NCBI GenBank assembly: GCA_037783415.1
Contig: JAZGTN010000007.1
Span: 4,733,501 to 4,797,500, forward strand
DNA from: Leptasterias polaris
Lineage: Eukaryota; Echinodermata; Asteroidea; Forcipulatida; Asteriidae
DNA: 64,000 nt
Reading direction: 5' to 3'
Shown piece after piece: positions 49,201-61,200 of this stretch. Positions within the stretch are counted from its first letter, which is position 1, and each line of letters starts with the position of its first letter. The notes under the pieces were generated by a model. It did not search any database and was not told the DNA's origin. It was given only the letters and a program-made list of their open reading frames with translations. Both the position numbers and the translations under genes were made by a program.

Positions 49201-52200
49201 GAGAACAAAATTGTCCGTTCGTGCTGCAGTTTTTAACACCGCGATTTAGATTTTGCGTCTTTTGCGTATTTTCTGCATATATTTCGTACCACCGTACTCA
49301 GATGTGAAAATGCGTGCATGGTACGCAAAATGCGTACAGGTTGGCTTCTGCAGTAACCGACTTGTTGGCTCCGTTAGGCTTGGTTTCAAGATGGCGGACT
49401 CTAAAAACTATCGGAAAATTTTGATGGATTTCTTTTAACAATAAAATAGATTGAAGCATTGTAACTAAAATGTTGATAAAATTATGAAGATCAGGTTCCA
49501 TTACTTGAAAATAAAATGAAGGTTGTATATTATAAGAACATGAATTTTCAAGTGATGTACCTACTTCACAAACTGTTTCTGGTTACCGACTCGTTTTCGC
49601 GTAGCTCTCAGAAATTGTTTCGGTCAATGAATTTTGCGTCAGAAACTTGTTTTTCGGTCATGCTCGCCAATTACATTTTTTTCTGAGAGCAACGGACGGC
49701 CACTTGGTGGGAAACAAATTTACCTTGATGTGTTTGAAGTCGAACATGTTCCTCTTGACGAAGGTCTTGCGTATTTTCTGATTGGTCCACATAATGAAGA
49801 GTTTGTAGTAATGGTTGGCCTGGAATTGCAATGAATTGAATATTAATTGTTTGTTATAAATAAACCTTATTTTTGTTTTATACGCCTGTGAATTTAAGGT
49901 GATCCCTCTGCTGCCACTTCCCAGGTTGTATCGTAAAACATGGGTGCGATCCCTGGCTACACGGCAGTTACAGGTCGAATGGCTTCTGACTGGCACCACC
50001 GAACAAAGATATTGACACAATAGGGAGACCGCCAACATTAAGGCTAGATAGCTCAGTTGGTCAAGCACCGGCACGTTAATGTGGCGGTCGCAGGTTCAAA
50101 TCCTTCCCTAGTCAATTTTTTTTTGTTTCAACCCAAAATTATTTTCCTTAGGAAATTAACTTGTAATTTTTTCCCCACTTTCATGAGGACTCTATCTATT
50201 GGAAAATGAGTGCATCACAAAAACTCAATGCGACCTTGGAGTCAGGCCTGGATTTTAATCTTTGAGAGGGCAAGACCATTTTCATTTGGCAGAGGGCACT
50301 TCCACTGGAAAATCTGAAAGTCTACAGGAATCTTTTGAAGGGGCACCAAGGCCAAGCAAGGGGCAACCAGAGGCCATTCCAGGCCTGTGGAGTCCCTCTT
50401 TAAACAAGAAAATCTCAAAGTCTATGGGAATCTCCTGAAGGGGCACCAAGGCCTAGCAAGGGGCAACAGAGGCCATTTCAGGCATGTGGAGTCCCTCTTT
50501 AAACAAGAAAATCTCAAAGTCTATGGGAATCTCCTGAAGGGGCACCAAGGCCAAGCAAGGGGCAACCAGAGACCATTTCAGGCCTGTGGAGTCCCTCTTT
50601 AAACAAGAAAATCTCAAAGTCTATGGGAATCTCCTGAAGGGGCACCAAGGCCTAGCAAGGGGCAATAGAGGCCATTTCAGGCATGTGGAGTCCCTCTTTA
50701 AACAAGAAAATCTCAAAGTATATGGGAATCTCCTGAAGGGGCACCAAGGCCAAGCAAGGGGCAACCAGAGGCCATTCCAGGCCTGTGGAGTCCCTCTTTA
50801 AACAAGAAAATCTCAAAGTCTATGGGAATCTCCTGAAGGGGCACCAAGGCCTAGCAAGGGGCAACAGAGGCCATTTCAGGCATGTGGAGTCCCTCTTTAA
50901 ACAAGAAAATCTCAAAGTCTATGGGAATCTCCTGAAGGGGCACCAAGGCCAAGCAAGGGGCAACCAGAGACCATTTCAGGCCTGTGGAGTCCCTCTTTAA
51001 ACAAGAAAATCTCAAAGTCTATGGGAATCTCCTGAAGGGGCACCAAGGCCTAGCAAGGGGCAATAGAGGCCATTTCAGGCATGTGGAGTCCCTCTTTAAA
51101 CAAGAAAATCTCAAAGTATATGGGAATCTCCTGAAGGGGCACCAAGGCCAAGCAAGGGGCAACCAGAGACCATTTCAGGCCTGTGGAGTCCCTCTTTAAA
51201 CAAGAAAATCTCAAAGTCTATGGGAATCTCTTGAAGGGGCACCAAGGCTAAGCAAGGAGCAACAGAGGCCATTTCAGGCCTGTGGAGTCCCTCTTTAAAC
51301 AAGAAAATCTCAAAGTCTAAGGGAATCTCTTGATGGGGCACCAAAGCCAAGCAAGGGGCAATAGAGGCCATTTCAGGCATGTGGAAGAAACAAAGTAAAG
51401 AATACCTTTTCTGTGAGCCCAAGTGAGAAGTAGACTGGTACTGTAAGGTTCATACGATCCCTGAGAACAAAAAGATACAGAAACAGTTCTTGGGATATTA
51501 TTATTATTATTAATAATTTTTTTACCCTGGGAAAACCTCTCAGTAAAACACTGTTTAGTGGTGCCGAGCAGCTACAAACAAACAAACAAAAACAAAAAAA
51601 GTAAATGACGAAGTACATTAAAAAAATATTAAAAGATAATAACCGCCAAATTAAGGTAAAGGCCACGGAAATACATACAGCAACGCAGAATTGTTACCAC
51701 ACGTACATGTACAATAAAGACTAAGGTTAATAATCTGGGCCAGCCAGGGAAACCACCACATGCCCTACCTATTAAAATCTTAAATTTGTGTCCTGTGTCT
51801 TAAAATTTGCTACAGTAGGGGGCAAGGGATTCTTAAGTGTAGGGGGAAGTTGATTATTATTATTATAAATGTTTATTTATTTAGCAGTTTCACATAAAAA
51901 TACAAAAACATGTTGACTGTAGAACACTATAACAACATAAACCTTCATGGAGTGTATACCTTTGGTTATTACTCAAAAAGTTAACCATAAAATCTTATAT
52001 GGGATTTGAGGCATTGCATGGTGAGGTGTCAATGTATATTTGGTTTGCGGTAACACCATGTGTATTATCTACTTGCTAGGTATAGATTTTGTTCTTTGAG
52101 AACTTGTCTTGCTATTTATTCTACTGCCGCGGAGTAGATTATTCGGAATTCGGGAGACTTCGGGAGACTTCTCAGTTCTGAAAAGAACTGTCCTGCTTAT

Positions 52201-55200
52201 TAACTACCACCTGGGCGGAAGGTAGGAAATCTGCCGGGACTACTACTTTCGCTTAGTGGATCGAGGGGACTTCTCGTTATTAACAACACTGCCGCGGAGT
52301 GAGTTCTTAATTGGTCTCAACATTTCGACAAGCTTGCTCTATTCATCGTCATCTTACTTTGTAAGCAGCGCTGCAGCTGTTGATAATGTATATCATTTTG
52401 AGAAATAATTCCCTTTAAAGGAATGTGGTTTTAAAGAGAGGGATTCGAAAACAAGAAAAAACTGCTGGGATTAAGAACTAGTGGGAAAATTCAGATTCAC
52501 AAAATGTTTTTTTGCTTTTTGCGACCAACATCAAGGCAAACTGAGATTTGTACAAAAACAAACTTCTGCAGCCGATTTCACAAGACTTTGCGCAACTGCA
52601 TAAGTCCACTTGTGCAAGATTTCTAGTGTTATTGGTGCACAACTCAAGCAATAAATGTTGCTCAAGATTACTTTATGAAGTTGTAAAAAGTTTTGTAAAA
52701 TCGGCAGCTGACATTAAAGAAAAAAAGTTTCTGTTAAAAGCTCACCAGAATGTCTCTACGAGAATACAGAGCTCCTGTGCCCTGCCGAGGGCAAAGACCG
52801 GGATCAAGACCTTGCCACCTTTCTGGATGCAGTCGTGGATCTTCTGAAGGAAATCTCGCTCTCGACACCTACGGGTGGGATTGAGAATTGTCAACATTTC
52901 AGAGGCAGAGTTGTTTTAAAAAAAGAAATTGTCACAGCACGCAACTTCATGTAAGCCTTGGCCGACAATCGACAATGGCTGGCTGGAAACTCAAATTTGC
53001 CTCCCATATGCAAAAATATAAACAAGGGTGGCAGCCCGTCTCAAAACCCTCATTTGTACAACAAAAAGAGGATGGTCTGGAAACAGGAATTATGCAACAA
53101 TACCCAGAAAAAAGGGAGATTTGGAGTATGAATTCCAGTTACCTTTGCCCCTTCTTTGTACTGGGGAAATGAAGCACAGCTCAGTGACAATGGGATGACT
53201 GAGTGTATAAACACGTACTTGGCTTTCAAAAAACATATTCTTCAACACAGCAAAAAATACTGTGTGGACGTGTGTAAGTCCATATAGTGTTTCAAGTCCC
53301 TACATAATGTGGACTTCTTTTGTTCTCAGGTCCACGCTTTTTTATTTAAAGCTTAAACACACCCACACACACGTTTGTGTTGCAGTCACTGTGTGGACAT
53401 TCCTTTGTTCTAAACATCTAAGGAAAATCCTATTCCTCAACACTGTAAATAACTCTGGATGGACGTGTGTAAGTCCACATAGTGTTTCAAAACCCTGCCT
53501 TGGGTGGACCTCTTTTGTTCTCAGGTCCACACTTCGTATGTTGTGATTACACACATGTACTCACAGACAGACATGTTGGAAACAGTATGCCCCTGCGGTG
53601 GCTTCATAAACCGCAGGGCATAAAAATTAACTGCGTCACATTTTCATATTTTACCTCTTTGAGTCTCTTATCGTTGTGGCGTATGTAGACTCTGTGATTA
53701 GGACGTCCGGTCGACACTTGTCAATCCACGCAGCTCTGCGGACAAAGAATATATATATATGAAACTTCATTACTTCCAGTATCCACTGCCAATGACAGGA
53801 TTCCGACTGGCTTCTCAGCAGCAGCTAAGGCTAAGGACTATCATTGACCATAGTTCGACCAGGTTAGCCCAAACTCTGTCGAGTCGACGGTGGTTGGACT
53901 ACTCTAGTCGACTATTTGGGACCAGCCTACGGGGCATGGTCGCATCGCTGGTTATCATTAGCCGTTTTTATAGCACAGTGCAGAGTGCACCAGTTATCAG
54001 AAAATGATAACGTACGTCCATCTGACATTAGTACGGCCGCATTGACATGACTAGAGTCATTCGCACTTTCTTCTGTGCACATGCACTACGTATGTCACTA
54101 TTTGAGCCCCACAGTGGGCACGGAAATCTTTTTTAAATACCGACAGAAGTGGTTAAGAGCACCGGACTCCACCTTTGGTGTTTCTGATCAGCAGAGTGCG
54201 GGTTTGTGTCCCGGTCGTGACACTTGCGACTTTGAGCAAGATACTTGACCATAATTGCTTTGTCCTTTGGATGTGACATTAACCTGTCGGTCCCACGTAC
54301 CAGGATTGGTAGTGCACGTAAAAGAACCCAGAACACTTATCGTGGAAGAGTAGGGGTTGACCCGGTGATTCTGGTTCACATAACAAGAACCCTTGTTTAC
54401 CGGTTTCCTCAGGCTTGCAAGCTACAGTGATTAAGTTCACTTATGAGGCATCCTTGGTTTCATTACCAGAAATGGATAATAACAATAACAAATATTGATA
54501 CTTACCCGAGATGTCGATCAGGTGTCATGTTGTAATCTCCCTGAAAATAAACAACAAATTAATTACAATAAATAAACTGCTTCAGTACAGCAACTGCTTT
54601 TCGGGTAGTCATAAACAAGAAGTGCTCTTTTAATAATAAAATAATAATAACTAGTTCTTATATAGCGCATTTTACAATAACGTATCAATGCGCTTTACAT
54701 TAGTGCCCTGGTCATTTGGCCAATAACATTCCTTTAATCTTTCTCAGCTCCCTGGGGAGTATACAGCCCTGGGCTGCCATGGCGTTCCAAAGGCTTTTAC
54801 AAACACAATATCAACCTCTACCCTTGCAGGTACCCATTTATACCCCCTGGGTGAAGAGAAGCAATTATAGCAAAGTGTCTTGCTCAAGGACACAAGCGTC
54901 ATGACCGGGACTCGAACCCACACCCCGATGACTAAACCACCATCAAGAAAAATATCAATGCGATTTTAGTTAAATGCCCAACAGGGACACCTACATGTAT
55001 TACAAGCACTGTGCTTTCCGAGTACTGCAGAAAGAGCAATACTAAATCATTTTCATTTGTTTCTTTTATCCAACAGCCAGTGGTGAATAGGAAACAAAGA
55101 AAAAAATTCAGTTTTTAGATGTGGGAGGAAAATCCCACATGGGAGAAAACTGTCACAATACTTTCACACGACTGTTGAATCCATCCACGTTTAGCGAGGT

Positions 55201-58200
55201 AATCCTGCATGAATCATTTCTCAGACTCAATGTTTTCATGTGAACAATTGTCCAAACCATATTACTTCAGAATCCTTTCTCAAAACAGTTTATACTTTCG
55301 ACAGCAGCAGTGCTCCTCACCAAGTAAGTTTTTATGGTCCCTGTCATTAATTTTTTTGAGTACTTACCAATGCATGACCCCACCTTTTTAACCCTTTAGA
55401 GACCATAGCGGCCACAAGCGGCTTGTACCAAAACGCCCATAGTGGCCGCAAAGTTTAACCTACTTCTATTCACATAAAGAGGTCAAAGTAAAGGTCATGG
55501 CCACATATGAAATTTTCCGATGTAGTGTGTTGACATAGTATCCCAATTTCTAAACAAGAAACTAAATTTTCTCTTTCATTTTATTTATGTTGAGATTTGT
55601 ACTGACAGAATTTCAATGAAGAAACTTAACAATATTAGCAATGTCTGGCGTTTTGTGATGGTTATACGGAAATGAATGGTCTCTAAAGGGTTAAATCAAC
55701 TGTTTGAAAAAGAAATTACATGGAGATAACATGATTGGCTGGACAGCGTGATTGGCTGGACAACTTTGAGTGACTTATTTTTTTGAAAAGCCTGCAAAAA
55801 AAAATCTGCATGGCATAGCTAAAAAAATTATACTTTAAATCAAAGAGAACATGTCATATTTCAATTATGAAAACACAGGTTGAAACCAAATGACTTATTG
55901 GCTGTATGGTTGCAATTTGAAATGAGCGTGACTGACGGGACGCAAAAAAACATCAATTTACAGAATTTGTAGATTCTTGTAAAAAGCTATCTGTTCTCAA
56001 GTGAGATTTATTGTAAAATTTTGTCAAAATTAATAATTGGTACATAAACAATCAGAAAACATTATATACTTTTTAGGATGCCGAGTATAACCTTTCCTGG
56101 CATTTTGTTACTCACCGTGTAGACAAGGGATTGTGAGCCAACCTTGATACGAAACATGGCCGCCCCCAGGACATGACCTGCATAGTAAGCCGAGATCTCC
56201 AGTTCATCATCCACCTGGAAATAATCAAACCTGAAGTATTTGTATCTTTTTCCCCCCTTGTATTACAATGCTTGAAGAAGAAGGAAGTGCTGTTATTACT
56301 ATAATTTATTTAATAGATATTAAATCGCAGCTACCCGCTGCTAAAGTATATGGTGGCTAGAGGCAGTTCAAAACTGCCTCTAGCCACCGGGCAATCTCGG
56401 TTATCTAGTGGACAGACATCTGCTCTAGTATGGTAAAGGCTGTGTCTTCTAATCCCATCTTAGTAATATACATTCGCGGATTGGGGGGAGGGGGGGCTGC
56501 GGGCTGCGGGGCTGCAGGGGCACATTCCCCCAGTTGGGGAAAAACCAACAAACAAAACAAAACAATAATAATAAACTTTATTTCTATAGCGCACATCTCC
56601 TATGCTCATGGCGCTTTACAAATATACTAAAAGGCAAAAATTTGAAATAAAATGAACAAGCAATTTACAATACTATTTTTACAAAAAATACAATTAGTAC
56701 CAGAAAAGAAAAAAAAATAGACAAATGACAATGGACAAAAGGAAAAAAGTATTAACCATTAAAACAAAACAAACAAAGAAAGAAAGAAGGAAGAAAAAGA
56801 CAGGAAGAGAGAAGTGAGAGGGAAAAGCAACATTCTATGAGAAGAACTAGTGTGGTCTCGCCGTTTGGAACAGTATACTCTGCTTGTCTTAAGGAGAATG
56901 CTGGACTGCTGATGATGCTGAAGTTAAAGTAAGGCAGATGTCTTTCCACTAGATAACAGAGATTGCCCGGTAGCTAGAGGCACAATTAGGCAGGATGGGT
57001 CCAAGCTGTTCTTGACCGGTGATGCATGGTAGTTAGCTGCTGGCTGGGTGTGTGTACACTGGACTGTGTCAGTGTTGTGGTGAGCTGCTGATGGGAGGGT
57101 TGGCTTGAATAATGGTGACCAGATGTCCTTGATGAAGAAACCGATGTCTTGTGGATCTGTGTTGTGTGACTTGTTTTTGATGGCTTCCCTTACTCTGCGC
57201 TGATGCCAGAAATTGACAGGCGCGATGAGTTTGGTTTTCTTCCAGACGATGTGGCGAGTAGGCATACACACAAGTGGGGGACATTACACAAAGGAACAAA
57301 GGTCCCCACATCATTTTTCTTTGGTCCCCACATCATTTTTCTTTGGTCCCCACAGCATTTTTCTTTGTTCATCTTGGTCCCTACAAGGGAATTCTTCAGA
57401 AAAGGGAATGATAGAACAACAATGGCTAAGTCCCCGCATCTGTTTTGTGCAAAAGACTGGGTGGTTTTGTTCATGAGAATGTTTGATGCTAATCTTTACA
57501 AATTTAATTTTTTACCTGAACCGTTTGGTGAAGGTTGACCACCACGCATTTCTTCATGCAATCTTTAATCATCTGAAAAGTGATCAAATAAAGAAATTTA
57601 TTTATGTATTATTACAGATGCAAATTTATCAATTCCATTCGGAGAAAGACCCGCACTTTTTAAAAACTGAACGCTAATCTTGTAGAGTAGGGTCTTAGCT
57701 ACTTACAGCTGATGTGAAGAAATTTGTTTCTCCTTTTCTATCCACTGTTATTTTTCGGTAGTCCTCCTGGCAGAAAAGAAAAAAAAGGCAAAATAAGATT
57801 TCCTGGCATGACTAAAAGGAACTTGATACTGCCCACGAAGGTGTGGCACCCCAAACCCCAATAAATTTTCTCAGTCAGTATTTTCAGTAAGCCTGGGCGA
57901 CTATTGCGACTAGTGTCGAAGTCGCGACTATTGATTGCCTAGTCGAGTCACGACTACCGTTTTTCAACTACTCAATTAATCGCGCCGCCACACCTACTAC
58001 AAAAAAAATTGCAACTACTTGCTTGGTGAACCAATTGTGTCGCTCACGACTATTCACGACAACATAATTTACTTACGAAACACAATCAGACATCAGTGAC
58101 GCAATCCTTCAACCCTTTCAGTGTGAATTTTACTATATTGCGCCTGCGGCAAACAATATACCGCAATGCATCATGGGAATAAAAATTAGTCGCAACTAGG

Positions 58201-61200
58201 CAACTAGTATCGAAGTCGCGACTATTTGAGGCGCAACTAGTCGAGTAGTAAATTTCACCTGTCGCCCAGGCTTAATTTTCAGCCCCATTTGGCAAATGAA
58301 GCACTGAATCAAAGGCACCCGAAATAAAATTCAGTCATTTTGCTGACAAATTGTATGATATGAATATGCATTTGGAAATCCTAATTTTGACAAACAACCC
58401 TGGAATTCATACTCTGTGGGTCACGACCTCGTATAAAACCCCTCCTGTTTTGCTAATTTTAGCGCCAAATGAAAGAGACGAACAAGAGCTTCCTATATGG
58501 ATTTTCAGGCATTGTATGGTGAGGTATCAACACATATTCAGTGTGATGTACCACTTGTGTCTATCTAATTTGTTGTGTTGGTTTGTTTTGTGAGAACATG
58601 TCTTGCTATTTATTCTACTGCCGCCGAGTAGATTTCAGAATTCAGGAGACTACTTAGTTCTATAAGAACTGTCCTGCTTATTAACTACTACCTGAGCGGA
58701 AGGTAGGAAATCGACTGGGACTATTACTTTTGCTAAGATTGAGGGGACTTCTCGTTATTAACTTCACTGCCGCAGAGTGAGTTCTTAATTGGTCTCAACG
58801 TTGTGAGTAGCCTGCTCAACAGCTTCCCCAAAATATATACTTGACAAAAGTAAGGTGTGAACAGCTATCATACAAGTTGTGAAATGCGCACCAGCTGCAA
58901 AACAAAATTGGCAGTTAACAAGTTTAAGCACAATTGCTAGCTTTGGAGAATATTAGTAATTGGCAAACTGGCTTCCATACATCCACCCCAATTCTCCGCC
59001 AACCTCTCACTGAACATAAACAAAATCGTAGAAATGTAGATGTTTTCTTACCAGTAGGATTGGGCAGATGGCTTTGGTGGGTTGGGTCATGTAGATAGGT
59101 CCATCAAACCCTACCATTTCACTCATGTAAGGAAGAGCACCACAATGATCAAGGTGAAAATGACTGCATCGGAATCAGAAATTAACTAAAATCAGTTTAA
59201 ATGGCTGTAATACATCAATCTATCAATTCATTGATCTATCAATACATTGATCTATCAATCATTGATCTATCGATCAATTCATTGACTTATCAATACATTG
59301 ATCTATCAATACATTGATCTGTTGATACATTGGTCTACATGTATCAATACATTGATCTATCAATCATTGATCCATCGATCAATTCATTGACTTATCAATA
59401 CATTGATCTGTCAATTCATTGATCTATCAATACATTGATCTGTTGATACATTGGTCTATCAATACATTGATCTATCAATACATTGATCTATCAATACATT
59501 GATCTATCAATACATTGATCTATTATCAATACAATGACTAATCAATACATTGATCTATTATTACATTGATCTTTCAATACATTGATTTATCAATGATCAG
59601 TGACTTATCAATACATTGATCTATCAACACATTTAACAATAAATAAATTGACAAATCAAAACATTGATCTATCAATACATTGATTTATCATTACATTGAT
59701 CTGTCATTACATTGATCATCAATACAAGCACATTAATCTTTTAATTCATGTGCATCAATCAATGATCAATACATTGATTTATAACAGCATCAGATTCCAT
59801 ATGGAAATACTCCAAACACGAGCTAAAATTCGAGCTGGTTTTGTGTTTCAATTATAACATCTTTTTATATTTTACCTTATGATAACGCAGTCAAGGTGTT
59901 CTGTGAGACGTCCAGTTCTTGTGATGTAGGAAAAATCAGGGAATCGTCTCTGAAAATAGAACAACAAAATATGCAAATAGCTAAGTGATGTTTGAAGCTT
60001 TGAATTGTGTGGATCATTTAAGGCAAAAGTATAGTTTTAAAATTGCAGATACAACAGTGTATATACCCATTGCACAACGGCTGCAGAACGCACGTTCGAA
60101 CACGATGCGCGCCCTTCCATTTTGGGAGTCAAACTGTACACAAGAATCATAGAGTTGACTCCCAAAATGGAAGGACGCGCAACATGTTCAAACGTGCGTT
60201 CCGCGTTGTGCAATGGGTCTATAGAAGTCTTTTTGAAAAAGAGCCGGTGTGGTCTCGCCATTTCAAACAGTATACTCTGGTCAGCTTTACAAGAGAAGAC
60301 ATACAGGTCACCATTGGGACTCAAGCAGGGTATAGTGCACTGTGGGACTCAAGCAGGGTAGTGCACTGTGGGACTCAATCAGGGTATAGTGCACTGTGGG
60401 GCTCAAGCAGGGTATAGTGCACTGTGGGGCTCAAGCAGGGTAGTGCACTGTGGGCTCAAGCAGGGTATGATGCACTGTGGGGCTCAAGCAGGGTAGTGCA
60501 CTGTGGGACTCAATCAGGGTATAGTGCACAGCCGACTAAAGTCGCCATTGGGTCTTAAGCAGGGTATAGTGCACTGTGGGACTCAAGCAGGGTAGTGCAC
60601 TGTGGGACTCAATCAGGGTATAGTGCACTGTGGGGCTCAAGCAGGGTAGTGCACTGTGGGCTCAAGCAGGGTATAGTGCACTGTGGGGCTCAAGCAGGGT
60701 AGTGCACTGTGGGACTCAATCAGGGTATAGTGCACTGTGGGGCTCAAGCAGGGTAGTGCACTGTGGGCTCAAGCAGGATATGGTGCACTGTGGGGCTCAA
60801 GCAGGGTAGTGCACTGTGGGACTCAATCAGGGTATAGTGCACAGCCGACTAAAGTCGCCATTGGGTCTTAAGCAGGGTATAGTGCACTGTGGGACTCAAG
60901 CAGGGTAGTGCACTGTGGGACTCAATCTGGGTATAGTGCAGAGCTGCCAACATTGGTTTTTGAAAATCAGGAAGATTTTTTTTTAAAGTCAGAAAGACTC
61001 GATCTCAGCGCGCGTCACGACGATTTTTGCAGAAATAAAAACCAATATTCATGTACAGACAGATATACTTTTGAAATATTACCAACAAAATATTGCTGTT
61101 TATGTTTTAAATGCTTTGCACATGTTTCTAGTTTTGAAGCAAGCACTGACCTATCTTCCTAATCCTATCCTATTGTTGTCTAAATAGAGGACCAGCATGA

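Noticed and set aside
50042..50114. Functional tRNA-Asn
   Set aside because: The anticodon stem has two mismatches, position 33 is C, and the acceptor has a mismatch. It is better read as a pseudogene or SINE head.
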